NCBI GenBank assembly: GCA_019925795.1
Contig: CM034298.1
Span: forward strand, 50,432,365 to 50,496,364
Direction of reading: 5' to 3'
DNA: 64,000 bases
Source of the DNA: Dendrobium chrysotoxum
Lineage: Eukaryota; Streptophyta; Magnoliopsida; Asparagales; Orchidaceae
Position numbers and translations under genes: made by a program. The notes under the pieces are model-generated. The model worked only from the letters and a program-made list of their open reading frames with translations. It had not been told where the DNA came from and did no database searches. Shown one piece after another: positions 1-11,990 of this stretch (position 1 is its first letter; the number at the start of each line of letters is the position of its first letter).

Positions 1-2383
1 ACCAACTCTAGTCTTAGGCTGAGCCAGTGTTTACTTTTTTTTCCTGTATGCTCGGTTTTGTATGATTTTCACTACATGCTGATTTCTAGTTTAGATTGAT
101 GTGTTTGTTTATTTAATTTTTGTACTCTGTGATGTGATTGATTGTGCATTAAATTACCCATAGGTTAAAGATGATTTATGATAATTCAATCTTATGCAGG
201 TAGTCATACTTATACAGGGCATTTGAAAGCTAAAGGGGCACAAATAAAAATCAAGCTTTAATTAACGATGTTTTTTACAGGTACTTTAGAATGCTTAAGT
301 CCCCCTTTATAATCAAAAGAGCATGGTCAAGTGTGATTGTAATTTAAGTATTTAAATTTTTAATTTTTAACTACTTGGGATATTAATTTAAATTTTGATT
401 TATTAGGATAACTCTACAGGTTGCTGAGTATAGATTTTCCTTTTTATATTTAAATATAATTTGAGTTGTAATTGAGTTGTAATCTATCAAAGTGATTATT
501 TGAGATGGGATATTTAATATCCAATCTGAAATCCAAAGAGAAGGGTGATATCCCTTAGGGGAGAGTCCCTCTTCATTTGGATATCAAGATTAGGATACTT
601 TTAGTATTTAACAACCCTTCGGGGAGGAGTTTCTATTCACTTAGATATCCGAACTAGATAAATCCAAGGAGCCCGTAGAAGGATGAAGAAGTGAAGAACA
701 AGAAGACTCATTCTCAAAGTCAATTGAGTATTAAGAGTAGAATTCTGGTTTTTGTCAGTGGTACTCGACCACTTTACATTTTCTGCAGACCCTGAGTTGT
801 AATATTAAGTGGCACTTACCACATGGACTTTCATTTTGAATACTAATTTAATTGATTTTATTACTGATTGATATATTAATTTTGATATAGGATTACATAC
901 TTTTAGTAGTTTTTTTGGCGATCTTACATGTCGTATTTGATTTAGCCTAGAACCAGATCGGAGGTTCGTGAGGGAATGTTAAAAATTCTTTTACTTAAAC
1001 AAATTAAAACTTTTAGCCAATTTAACAACTCTAACAATTTTAAGAAGTAAGCCCACGATCGCTAGGAGTTCGCATAGCATTTTTATTGCACATTCTTTCC
1101 TTTATTAAGCACCTCCCCGCCTGCGGGTTTTGCTAGACCACCTGGCCTATAAGGGTGCAGATCTGTCAAGGGGAATTTGTGTAATCTCTAAGATAAAATC
1201 TATTTTTAAGCCTATTTAAAACTGCTTCATTTTGATTTTATGCATTTATCAAGTCAACTAGCATGCATTGCATTAGAAATTAATTAAAGAGTCAAATAAA
1301 ATTCTATTTGCATTTACATAAGCATCAAATACCCCACATAAGTCAAGGGGCCATTTAATGAAATTCTCTAGTTGTCGGCCTCATTTCCTCAAAACTTATC
1401 TTAATCAAATGTCCCTACCACTCTTTCACTAATGACCAGACTCACGATTTTGAAGTGCCTAGGTGGTTAGCTGGCTCCCCAATCCAGGTGAGGTAAGACT
1501 AAGTTTTTGCACTATATTAGATAGGTTTGAGCTACTGATTTTTAGTACCCAATTTAGACTTAAGTTCTGAGGCAGGCTCAAGCTATAAGACCTCAACCTC
1601 TGGGAATCTAATCCTAACCTTCTAATAAAATTGACAACTCAAATTTAAATATCTTTCAATTCAAATTCAAGCCTACACTTAGGATAGACTGGGGCACTAC
1701 TGAATTATTTTAAAATCCCAGGTGCCTCCTACCCTTCCTTTTTTTATTCCAAAAATATGTGCTCACTGTTGATCTATTCCCTATTTAGTTTCTAATCCTC
1801 GCCTTCTTTGATATCAAGCCTTGAAATCTTAAATAAAATTTCTACCTCTATTTTAATCGAGAGTATTCATAAGAAACTCCAATTTCCCTATGATGTAATT
1901 AAGTACGAGGGCTTACGCTCATAGGAGATTTAAAAACCTAGATCAAATATTCAAAATCAAGTTTTTCAAAACTTTAAATAATTATCTTTGGGAAATTTAA
2001 ATTTAATGATCATTATCATTATTTTTAAATAATAGATAGTGATTAATATCTTCTTTCCTCGAAGAGATATATTAATTACTATTATAATTTTGATTATAAA
2101 ATTAATGATCCCTTTATCCACATTAACATAGTTAAATACTCGATCAAATATCATTTTAACCCTTCGGGATCATATGTTGTCTTTTCCCGAGTTAACTGTG
2201 ATAATTAGGATAAATTCAAAGCTTTCTAATTTGAACCTATTAAGGAATGATATTTTTTACCTCCCGAGGTGATATATTATTCGTAATTAAGTGTTCAATT
2301 TCTAAACAAAAATTTGAGCAATTAATTTCTCCCAAAGAAAATTAAACTTTTTCAAAACTCAAATAATGCTTTTCAATAAAACA
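1..2383 (+). repeat. 5' LTR of element A, 3'-terminal part
   Basis: Starts in mid-LTR and ends at ...AAAACA just before the PBS. It shares with the LTRs of A (right), D and B the blocks 'CCAACTCTAGTCTTAGGCT', the 'CACCTCCCCGCCTGCGGGTTT' type block near 1107 and the 'GAGGGCTTACGCTCATAGGAG' type block near 1909. These blocks are far better conserved among the families than the rest of the LTR, so they may hold the R/U5 signals. Small ORFs here are AT-rich shadows. Confidence 0.88.
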
Positions 2384-2389
2384 AAAAAA

Positions 2390-2407
2390 TGGTGACTCCA
2401 CTAGGGA
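2390..2407 (+). other. Primer-binding site of element A (decayed)
   Basis: TGGTGACTCCACTAGGGA, six A after the LTR end. It differs from the intact TGGCGACTCCGCTGGGGA of B and D at three positions, each C-to-T or G-to-A. The TGG start pairs with the CCA end of a tRNA; I recall tRNA-Arg for Tat/Ogre elements but could not check it. Confidence 0.85.
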
Positions 2408-3887
2408 TAAATCTCTCTCTCCATCTTTAATAATGGTATAAATTTTATTGAATTGGTTGTTTTGACTACCCTTCATTCTGTTGGTTCGTCTGGCATTTCT
2501 TTCTTGGGTGAGTGTGGCCAACATCAATTAAGATATGTCAAAACAGAGGTGAGTGTAGGAAACCTCTATCAAAGTCATGCTTTTATATTTTGCCTCTAAG
2601 TTCATTGGTAGAGCAAAAGAGTCAAGCAAAAATCCTTTCAAAATTCTCCTATAAATATTACAAACTTGTATGCTCAAGCAAATCTCAAGCATACTAAGTT
2701 TCATAATTTACAGAAAATCCTTTAATCCCAAAATCAAAGTTTCAATCCTCTAGTAGAATTCTACCTTTCTCAAATCCTAATCAATCTATATCTCTTATCA
2801 TTAAATATGGGATTATAACTCTTATTATCCAGTATATGTGATAGAGTATAGATATCCTCTTCAAACTCGAATCAAAATCTCGATCTTTCTGACCAGTTGG
2901 TCTTTGACATTTCACTCCTAAATTATTTATTGGGATGAAAGAGTTGAGTCAGCTTCTTAGAATCTTCCCCCCAAAATTATAAACCTTTACATTGAATGTG
3001 AATTCAACATATTGAGTTTCAAAAATAAGGGGAGATGCTACTATATTTTCAAAATTTTAAATCTCCTTCTAAAATTATTCCAATCAAACTAATTTTTCAT
3101 TGTCACATGTATTACTGCAACCCTCTTGTGGTATAACATGTACAATGCAAACTCAATCATTTTCAAATTCAAACTCAAGATTCAATCCTTCAAATAAAAT
3201 TCGAACTCTGACATTTTACCCTTAAGTTAATCAATCAGGTAAAAGAGTCAAGTTGAAACCCATTAATTTTTCTATGAATTTATAAACCTTCATGTTGTAT
3301 CTTCATTCAACATATTGAGTTTTAAATTCAGGGAAGATCTTCCAACTTTCAAAAAAAAAATTAAAAACAAAAACCCTTTTGATTCAACTTCAATTGTCAT
3401 TGTTATGTGTTTCCTACAACATTCCCTCATAGTTTAACACATGTAATGCAATTTCAAGTCTAAACCTAGTCTCACACATCTTACCCCTGAATCAATCAGT
3501 GGGGTATGAGAGTCAAGTCAAAGCCTCATGATTTTTCTTTAAATTTGTAAATCGTCATGTTAAAATCAAATTAAACGTATTGAGTTTCAAAATTTGAGGA
3601 AAAATCTTTCAAAATTCAAACTCCGCTTGAAAATTCACTCAAATCAAATCCATATTATCATTGTTGTATGTTTTTCTATAATATTCTCTTGTAGTTAAAC
3701 ATATACAGCAGAAATTCAAATTTTCTTCAAATCAAAGTTAACCTTTATGTTTTATCATTGCATACCAGATTATAGTTCGTTTAATTTGATATACATGATA
3801 AAATATAAAAACTTCTTTTCAAATTCAAATTTAAAAACCTAATTCAAATCTTTTCTTTTAAAATCTCAGACAATCAAGTTTCAAACA
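2408..3887 (+). repeat. Repeat-modular 5' leader of element A
   Basis: Non-coding leader between PBS and gag, made of about four or five degenerate modules of 250-300 bp. Each has three blocks: a 'TTTGACATTT..CCC..AA..AAGAGTCAAG' line (near 2590, 2900, 3215, 3475), a short palindrome around 'CAACATATTGAGTTTC' (near 2686, 3006, 3310, 3573), and a larger imperfect hairpin with arms like CATGT..TAC..CAA / TTG..GTA..ACATG (near 3100, 3400, 3665). The same architecture recurs in D and B. Confidence 0.75.
2549..3869 (+). other. Putative 5' leader intron, element A
   Basis: Donor CAGAG|GTGAGT at 2549 and acceptor AAAATCTCAG ending at 3869 behind a pyrimidine-rich stretch, 18 bases before the position of the gag start codon. 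The same donor and a CAG acceptor sit at the equivalent places in D and B. Splicing itself is inference. Confidence 0.45.
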
Positions 3888-5569
3888 ATAGCTAGAAAAC
3901 TCCTGTTCTCAATTGACCGAAACTTGTATATTGAAGAGTTGATTCATAACAGTACAATCTTGTTTGGTATGGGTTTCAAGTCTATGAAGTTGTCAGTAAA
4001 TGGTGGGACCATAATTAACCTCACCACGGAAGGCAATAAGGATGGTCCAGTAGTTGAACTAGCAGTAGGGACAAGGGATGTTGTTCCCCCCATGCTTGAG
4101 ACGGAGGCAGCTTTCGACCCCATACCTGTTGTACCATTAGAGGAGGATAAGGAAAAAAACTAAAGTCAAGACTGTGTTTGAGAAAGGATCATCCAGCTCT
4201 GGAACCCTCTTTGGCTCTAAGAGTTCTAGAAAGAACTATTTGAGAAGGGTGAGGAAGAAGATCACTAAGGATAGGAAGATAGCTGAATAGAAGGCTTTAA
4301 ATTTAGTTAAGCCTGAGTCTGCTGAGGAGGTGTCAATCCCTGCCTCTTCTCCACTCCTAAAAGGGAGTCATTTCCACCCCCTTATAGCTGCTGCAGGGGA
4401 GGAGAGAGTCACCAGGATAGCTAGCACTCCACCATACCCGGTCGACTATACTGTTAAGAGAACTCTTAAGGAAAAGTAAACATTGAGAACCAAAATGCTA
4501 AGGAACATTATCCATACCTGCGCTGCTCAAGTAGGTCAAATAAAGGAACAATATAAGAGACACCTGAAGGGGGTGATCTCACACAAGTTAGAAAAGGAGG
4601 TGTTGAAAGAAAAGATATATGAAGTTATGAATTTGACTCCTCAACCAGTGAGGAGAAACAAGAAATTTATCAAACAACATGCTACTTCAATGTTAGTGGA
4701 TGGATATCATTGGGTGCCTCGCCTCCCATCTATAAAGATGGGGGAGATAGTTTTAATCGGATCTGGTAAGGGTCACCCTCTCAGCGGTAGACCACTGGTT
4801 CCCCCTTCAAGATTTTCTAAGTTGGCCCCTATGATAGTCAAATCTAAAGAGATTTTCAAAGTGATCAAATCAATTGATGTTAAGGGAAAGAGGACCATGT
4901 TGCCAGAAGAACCCTATGTACCAGTTAAGTTGAGCAGATCTATAGGAATACAAATTCGAGATGATTTTGATTCACCACCAGTTGATGTCCCCTGACTCCC
5001 CATTCAGGTATGTGAGGATTCTACTCTCGTTGATGTTAGAGTTCCTACTTGTCAAACTCCTTCATCACATGTTAAGTTGGATATCCCTCACCCTATAGAG
5101 GATGTCACCCTCGTGACTACTAACCTTGGGACAGTCAGAGGGGAGGGGACAGTCCCAGATATTGATCAAGAAGTATTAGATCAGTCGGTGGCAGAACCTT
5201 CTGCAGATGATCTAAAGATTCAAGCTATTCTTGCTAAGCTAGATGAGGAGGAGTTTAAGGATATGTTGGATTAAAAAGGGTACTTATCCATTGATATTAA
5301 GTCAGTTGATGGTAGACTAGTCGATGAGGTAGTTTTAGAAATCTGGGATATTCTTAAGAAGAAAGCTATTGAAGATTTTAATCCAGATAATAATGATTTG
5401 ATGATGGAGGAGGATTCAGCCAGAAATATCTGCATGGTTAAAACCCGAGCATCAGCTAAAGATGTTGAGCCTTCTAGACACCGGTCCAATAAAGAAGAGG
5501 AGTTTGCATCTGTAGATTCAGACTCAGATGGCTCAATCAAGTTGAATGAAAAAAGATGAGTACACAAAG
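3888..5569 (+). pseudogene. Element A ORF1-like N-terminal part of the Gag polyprotein (broken)
   Basis: Matches the N-terminal extension of element B's Gag throughout. The start codon has become ATA and the following Gly codon AGA, both G-to-A changes. The first block (FSIDRNL, then NGGTIINLT) is readable to 4163, where an extra A in an A-run shifts the frame; the frame then resumes with a basic NYLRRVRKK segment. A TAG after KIAE (about 4288) is also present in B. Later blocks include LRNIIHTCAAQ, HLKGVISHKLEKEV, VDGYHWVPRLP and PLSGRPLVPPSR; these have no family name that I recognise. Further stops lie at 4479, 4993 and 5272. Its role is unknown; in Ogre elements a separate ORF1 of unknown function precedes gag, and here the sequence runs on in frame into Gag. 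Confidence 0.8.
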
Positions 5570-7240
5570 AGTCTGGAGAAGAAAATTGAGTAAATAATGC
5601 TAAGGATGGAACATATATAGAGTCATCTTGTTAAAGCCCAGCAACCACAATCTGAGCAGTTACAACCTACAGTACACATAATGGGTGAGCATAGTAGGAA
5701 GATAGAGTTAAGCCCCAGGATTCCAGAGGATACTTCCCTAGTCTCTTCAGTAGATAAGGAAATCCATCAAATGATTGAAACTCAGGTAAGGGAGGCCATA
5801 GCCCACTCTCAAGGGACTGTATCTATTCTAAAGGGTAGGCCATACCCTGAGGATAATGATCTAGTTCCTTATCTAAAGGGCTTTGCGCCACCTTCTTTTA
5901 AAGTTTTTAGTTGTTTAGAAAACCCAAGACAATATCTGGCCCACTTTTGAGTGAGTTATTGCAATGCAGGAGGGTCAAATGCTTTACTCTTTCATTAGTT
6001 TATGAGTAGTCTATCTGGTATTGCTTTTGAGTGGTACGTAGATTTGCCAAACAATTCAGTGAAAACTTTCACGGAGCTCGAGGGTCTATTTTTAAAGAGA
6101 TTCTCAGGAGTTCAGCAATGTGTAAATATTGGTGATCTCGTCATCGAAAAATAAAAATCGAATGAGTCTTTGGTTGAGTACATGTTGAGGTGGAAAAACC
6201 TCTCGATGAAATATGAACCCCAACTACAGGAGTAACATGCTGTGGAGATTCTTATAAAGAATATCTATGGGCCTATTGCCTTTTTTCTAAAGGGGTTTAC
6301 AATCAAAACCTTTGAAAAACTTTTTAACAAAGCCAATAATATGCAGGAAGAGGCTTCTCGAATGCCATTCCTAAAGAATTCTGCTAAGGAAAAGAAAGCT
6401 AGTAAATCGTTAAAGTCATTTAAAAAGAGAACACCAATAGTTTAAATAGTTGATAAAGGGAAGAATCTAGTTAATACTCAATTAAGTAATCCTCCAGTCC
6501 AACAAAATCAGAAATCTCAACCTTTTCAGGTAACTTCTCAACCTACCAAGGAATCTCACTCGATTACTTTTAAAGAGAGATTGACTCATCCATATCCATT
6601 TAAAAGGGAGTTGGTAAAAAAAATCTTTAAGAGTCTCTAAAAGAAACCAGACTTTCGATTGCTAGAGGCCAAGAAGCTGGAAGAGACAAATAAGAAAGAT
6701 GATCTGACTTTTTGCCCCCACCACCGTATGTTAGGCCATATAATCAAGGACTGTATCATCTTCAAGCACTGGCTCAAGAAAAACTTCCATCAAGGTAACA
6801 TTATAATTCCAAAGGAGTACCTAGTCGATCTGGATCAGGGGTCTGTCAAATTAATTCAGGTAAAAATTTTAATCCTTCTCTATATATTGAAGATGGTTGG
6901 GATATAACACTATGCTGGACATTTAAAAAGTTCATTAATAAATCATTTCATCTTTCTCAATAGTTATCAATAAGAGGCTGGAGCTTGATCTGGGAGGTTG
7001 ACCTAGAGGCTTCGCAGGAGGATGTTGGGATATTTTCCTCTCCAGTAGTTGTAGGAACTACTATACTTAATAAAAATGAAAAGTGTGAACCTTTTGTAGA
7101 GGAAAATTATTGATGAGAGATGTGTATAAGCGGTAGATGGTGGCTTAAAACCACTGTCCACACTAATGTTATCAGAGTTTTACTTTGTCCCCATCAAAGG
7201 CAAAGGGTCAAAAATCAAATAAGAAGAATGAACCTTCTCC
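5570..7240 (+). pseudogene. Element A Gag core and zinc knuckle (broken)
   Basis: Codes remnants of capsid and nucleocapsid. A short charged, Met/Gln-rich coiled-coil segment (about 5570-5660) precedes the retrotransposon Gag core: PPSFKVFSCLENPRQYL, then FEWYVDLPN and FLKRF (about 5885-6110). The zinc knuckle reads C-x2-H-x4-H-x4-C in CPHHRMLGHIIKDC (about 6712-6753), the type seen in Tat-lineage Gag. Stops interrupt the frame at 5948, 5996, 6152, 6233 and 6443, among others. It is collinear with 46639-48054 on the minus strand in element B. It cannot make a full protein. Confidence 0.82.
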
Positions 7241-8012
7241 TCAAATTTTGGTGATTAATGTTGAGAATACAATTTCAAATGACTCTTCTGTTGAAAATAA
7301 TTAAGAATCGGCTGAGATCAATCAAGAAGTTAAAACACTCAGCTCTCCAAATTTGACCCTTTAAGGGAGAAATGAATCTAATGTCTTATTAGATAGTGAT
7401 ACCCCTGAACTTAACTTTCAAGGGAGTCCCGTAGTGATAGACTTTTTGGATTCAGTCTCCCACTCATAAAATGACAATCAATCGCCTGAGGAGAGTGTAG
7501 ACCCTATTGCAGTTTGTCCTTCCGATGAAGTCGTGCAAGTATAACTACGAGGTGGCAAGGTCTTACCCCCTCGGCCTCCTCCTAGGAAAAAGGAAAATAA
7601 GTTATTTCTATTGATCCAATTCAAATCCTCACTTAATAATCAAATTCTCTTTCCAATCCACCGAGTCCTGATGTCAATGTTCCGAGTATTGATTATAACA
7701 TCTTAGCTCATCTTAGGAAGTTACCTGGTAAGTTGAGCATCTATAATACCCTCATACTCTCAAAGGAGATGAGGGAGACTCAAATTAAAGTACTTTTCGA
7801 CCCAGAGATTTTTTTATCTCAGTTAGCTTTAACTTCCAAAGAAGAAGCTTTATACTTCAAGGAAATCCTAAGAGTTACCTTCTCTGATGAAGATATACTC
7901 CTTAGAACTACCGATCATAATCACCCACTTTACATCACCATAAATGTGGGAAATTTCAAGTTATTAAGAGTTCGCATTGATATGGGTGCATCAATTAATG
8001 TGATGAATATAA
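7241..8012 (+). pseudogene. Element A protease region, N-terminal half (broken)
   Basis: Acidic linker followed by the start of an aspartic protease. A 100-codon open stretch from 7733 carries LSKEMRETQIK, EALYFKEI and then RIDMGASINVMNI, the D-x-G-A-S active-site line of Tat proteases (DPGAS in element B). At 8013 the coding sequence is cut by a solo LTR; the codons for NI continue with KTLAYL on the far side at 9669. The linker before 7733 has several stops. Confidence 0.82.
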
Positions 8013-8344
8013 TGAAAGTTCATGAGGGGTGTTAAACCCTAAAGAACTAGTTCTGAGGCTAACCAAGAGGAGGGGTGACTTGGATATTTAAAAACTTCTT
8101 TAACAAAAAAAAAATATTTTTATATCTTGTAGTGTAAATGAATTAAATCAATAGTAAAAAGATAAATCAGAGATTTCACCCAAGCAGTTAATTGTAGTAA
8201 AAATAACACGTAAAAATAATTAGAAAGAATACACCAGATTTATAGTGGTTCAGTCCAACCTGACCTACGTCCACACCAAAGAACCTCCCATTCCAAGTAT
8301 TGCACTAAACCTTTAGTGACTCTCTTTTAGCCCCCATAGCTAGG

Positions 8345-8545
8345 AAGAGAAGCCCTTACAAAATCTCTTCCACCTCCCCGGTGTAACAGAGAACCTGAAA
8401 TCCTTTTCACCCTCCTAGGGAGGCAAAGAATCTGGAATCCTTTTTCACCCTCATGGTGAAGGCAGAGAACCTGGAATCACTTTCACCTTCTCTGATGCAG
8501 TGGAGGAGCTGGGTCCTTTGAAACCAAAGAGAACTTATTCTTCCC
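8345..8545 (-). repeat. Hairpin-module array in the solo copia LTR
   Basis: Read on the minus strand, modules share the frame TTCTCTGCC - stem - loop - stem - AAARGGATT. Stems are TTCACC/GGTGAA (loop ATGAG), CCTCC/GGAGG (loop CTA) and CACC/GGTG (loop GGGGA). The stem sequences differ from those in element C while base pairing is kept. Confidence 0.7.
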
Positions 8546-8773
8546 AAAACTTCCCTTAAGATAAACCTTAAATCTGATGGTACTAAGGTGCAAGCTTGCT
8601 GGAGCAACTGTGTGAAATCCCCTCTACACTCCCTTGAAATCCCCTCCAATGATCTTCTCCCTCTCAAACTCCACCCTTTCCTCTCTCCCATTCAAGGCTC
8701 TATCTTTAAGTTTTCTCTAGAAGAAAGAAGACACAATGACTTCCAAAAGATTCTTACCAAGTGCCTTGAGAAA

Positions 8774-8782
8774 GCTTAAATA
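8774..8782 (-). promoter_or_regulatory. Candidate TATA box of the solo copia LTR
   Basis: TATTTAAGC on the minus strand lies between the palindrome array (upstream) and the hairpin array (downstream). Element C has TTTAAAAG at the equivalent place. Confidence 0.35.
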
Positions 8783-8823
8783 GAGAGCTCCAAAACCCTA
8801 GAAACTAAATTCCAGCGGCAAAG

Positions 8824-9320
8824 ATCGTCTAGTATGATCGCAGGATAGTCCAATACGATGTGCTTAATTAGAGGGCTTCAGAAAACTCTAAAAACTCAAT
8901 TCTGGTGCCAAATAGCATTTAGTACGATCGCATGATCGTCCAGAATGATGTGTAGAATTTGACCTGATAGTCCAGGATGATCAGTTCAAATTTGTACTGA
9001 TCGTCCGAGATGATCCTAAGATCATCCAAGATGATTCTGTGATCGTCCAGTATGATCAGAGTATCAAATTAAGTAGATTTGATTGACTAATCACAGGATT
9101 AATTTAGGCAACATTGTCATAGATCATCCAGTATGATGTATATCATTCTTGACGATTAGAACAAAATTTGAATCTTAAAACATTACCTAAATTATCATTG
9201 GTGGTTATTTCTCATGATCATAAAAGATCATCCTGGATGATCGAAATCATCCAGTATAGTTAGTTTAATGAGCTGATAGTCTTGGATGATCTAAATCATC
9301 TAGTACGATTAGTTTAAAAA
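8824..9320 (-). repeat. Decayed palindrome array (U3) of the solo copia LTR
   Basis: Degenerate copies of the 15-bp palindrome found in element C, for example ATCGTCTAGTATGAT at 8824 and ATAGTCCAATACGAT at 8845, again 6 bp apart. A run of three with 6-bp gaps lies near 9000-9056. Most CG positions have turned into TG or CA. Confidence 0.82.
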
Positions 9321-9668
9321 TTGAACTTCTGGTTTTGATTAGATCTCACTCCCTTGAGTGTGTGTGTGCATGGTTACCAAGCTAGCAAACACCTTTATAA
9401 GATTTGACTCAAGAAATCAAAAATTACATTAATGAATATTATAAACTCTTTACAGCATAACCTATTTTACCCAATCTTGAGCTCTGATTCTTCATTGGAT
9501 GGTGCATGGTATTCATGAAATATTAGTATACACACAATGGTATTCATGAAATATTAGTATACATACAAACAAGTATAAAATAAAAATACTAGGATACATA
9601 AAGATGTTAGCCATAATATTTGTTATCATAAAAAATATAAACTCGTGAGCTCGAGTTGCAACATATAA

Positions 9669-10702
9669 AGACTCTCGCATACCTTAGAGTTGATACTAGC
9701 AAGCTCTCAACCGACAAGTTGATGCTTTGTTGGTTCAACGAAAAGGGCGAGAATGCTTAAGGTTCAATTACCCTTCTTCTAGAGATAGAAGAGTTAAAAA
9801 CTGAAGCAAAATTTCATATAATTGATTCGATGATGTCCTTTAACATGCTCCTAGGTAGGCCTTAGATTCATGAGTATAGGATTTCCTTCTACCCTACATC
9901 AATGTATCAAGTACCAACGAGATGGAATTGAGTATGAAATCAAGAGTGATTTGTAACCATTCTCTATTCATGAGGTCGGGATCTATGAGGATGTTGCATA
10001 CTATATACCTAAAGGGTCCATTACATGTTCTAAGGTAGAGATCAATGTTAAAGAGGAGAAAGTAGAAAGTTAAGGTTTAAAACCAATTCAAAAGTTAAAA
10101 AAAAAAAGAAAAAGTCAAAGATTAAAAAAGGAAAAATTTTAGTAGTGAAGATGACGTCGAGTGCGTGGTCTTTAGGCCTCCAAATAATTGACCTTAAAGA
10201 GGTGGGAGGATGGCCGAAAGATCACGCGGTCGAGGCCATTCTTTGATTGAAAAAAGAAATCCTCCAATATACATTGAACTTGAGTCAAGTTTTGATGAAG
10301 AATAAAAAGAGGGGGTGCCAGAATTTCTTTTGACTATCAAAAAATAAATCCTCCTCTGAAGTTTGATCTCACCTTTGAATCAGATAGTGACCAGGAGGGT
10401 ACCAAATTAAAAATACAAAGTGACGAGCTTGAATTGAGTCTACATAAAAAACTTAATAGGGAAGTTGAATCCTTAACCTTAACCCCACTGTCTGCCGACA
10501 GAGTCTCAGGGCTAGTAATTAAGGACGCCACTAATTTAGATCGAGAAGTAAGAAAAATCTAGAAGTTTTTCCCTAGCTCCGCCTCCTCAAGAAATGAAGA
10601 TGATGTAATCCTAGAGGAGGCAAATTTTAATGAATTAATGGAATTACCTTTTGGCTACTTTTATATTGGTGTTAAAACTCTTATCTGTAAAGGTTTTGCT
10701 CT
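9669..10702 (+). pseudogene. Element A protease, C-terminal half, and linker to RT (broken)
   Basis: Continues the protease after the solo LTR: KTLAYLRVDTSKLS, LLLEIEELKTEAKFHIIDS and the LLGRP block typical of retropepsins near their C-terminus, followed by many stops. A basic RGRGHSLIEKRN stretch and then a readable linker (FDLTFESDSDQEGTKL, LTPLSADRVSGLVIKDA) match element B up to the residues before RT. The text stops matching at about 10702 and becomes LTR sequence, so RT, RNase H and integrase are absent. The codon before SDE is CAA here and TAA in element B, so that stop in B is private to B. Confidence 0.8.
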
Positions 10703-11029
10703 GAATTGATTTCAAAAGGCTATAAAACCTTCAAACATTTAAAGCCTATGCCACTGGACCTGCCACCCAGTGGATCTTAACATTGGAACCTTCTACAAAC
10801 CCTTTGATTATAGCCAAACCCTTTATTATGACTTATTGAGCATTAAACTGCATTTTTGGTTGACCCACTTTGACCCCTAGTCGACTAGGGATAAAAATGA
10901 ATAAAATGTCCCTTAAGGGAAATTTTGGAGTTTTATGTAAACTTCAACTTGGCCTATTCAAATCAAACTCCAGAACCTCTTTTAATGCATCCTAATCATC
11001 ATTAAGAGTAAATTAGACTCAAGCTTTGA

Positions 11030-11990
11030 CCCTAATCAAGCTTTGTTGACCAGGTCAACCAATTTTGACCAAAATACCCCTCGGGGGTTTCAATAGTCAT
11101 TTTAAACTAAATGATCTCTAAATTGTATGAGACCACTTCCAATAACTTTTAAATATCAAACCACTTGTTGGACCCAAACCCAGACACTGGGTCAACCTGG
11201 TTGACCAAACAGGCCCTTTAGGGTTCAAGCAGTCATTTTAACTAAATTAACCTCCCCATACCTTGGGACCACCTCCAATAGTCTTAGAATATTACTTCAA
11301 ACCTGTTGAGACAAATCCTAGACCTTGGATCAACCTGGTTGACCAAATCAATGAGGGTTGACACAAATAGCCCTTACGGGTCTATATGGCCTTTTTGACT
11401 ATTTAAACCATTCTATCCCTTGAAACAACCTCTACCATACCCCATTCATCATTTCAAACCCATTGAGCTCAAGCCCAAGTCTTGAGTTAACCTAGTTGAC
11501 CAAGTCAACCTAGGTTGACCCAATGAACCCTTAAGGTTTAAATGGGTCAGTCCAACCTATTTAACTAAATCAAACCATTCAAATCCCTCAAACCCATCTC
11601 AAAACATGATACAAATCCATTCAAACTAGCTTGAGTCCTATCAATGTGGATTTGAACAAGTCAACTCTTTGAACTTAGTCAAATTTCCACATTTTAGTCA
11701 TTTCAATCCCCACTTCATTTAAAGCTTAGCAAACCTTTCAAATCCTCAATCCTATGCCAATTCATGACTCAAATACATCTACAACATTAAGGGATTAAAC
11801 CTTGGTAAGCTTGACCATGTCAACCTTTTGATTTTGGTCATATTTCCATACCTATAGTCAAATCCTCATGCATCCTCAATCAATCCATTAACGGTCCACT
11901 CAAACAACCTCCTACATCCTCTAGGTGCCACCTCAGCACCCCCTTGACTGTTGACCAGTCAATCTAGTCAACAAAGGGATTTGGAGGGGT
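11030..11990 (+). repeat. TTGAC/GTCAA inverted-repeat cluster, element A
   Basis: Roughly 100-160 bp degenerate units each built around 'GGTCAACCTGGTTGACCAA' type double palindromes, for example near 11190, 11320 and 11490. TTGACC and TTGACT are W-box forms, the known core for plant WRKY factors. Equivalent clusters occur in D and both LTRs of B. Confidence 0.7.

Larger units (their letters stand above)
8013..9663 (-). mobile_element. Solo LTR of a Ty1/copia element (same family as element C)
   Basis: A 1651 bp LTR in reverse orientation with TG...CA ends (TGAAAGTTC at the left, TTGCAACA at the right) and a perfect 5-bp target duplication TATAA at 8008-8012 and 9664-9668. Removing it and one TATAA restores the protease frame of element A. 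It aligns in order with the LTR of element C: the 'CACTATAAAT' and 'ACGTAGGTCA' blocks, the hairpin modules and the palindrome array all recur. No internal copia sequence is present, so it is best explained by LTR-LTR recombination. It has lost many CpG sites relative to C, so it is older. Confidence 0.93.

Noticed and set aside
8407..8779. ORFs on both strands in the solo LTR (94 and 63 codons)
   Set aside because: They lie in the non-coding hairpin and leader-like part of a copia LTR; the equivalent part of element C has no matching frame.
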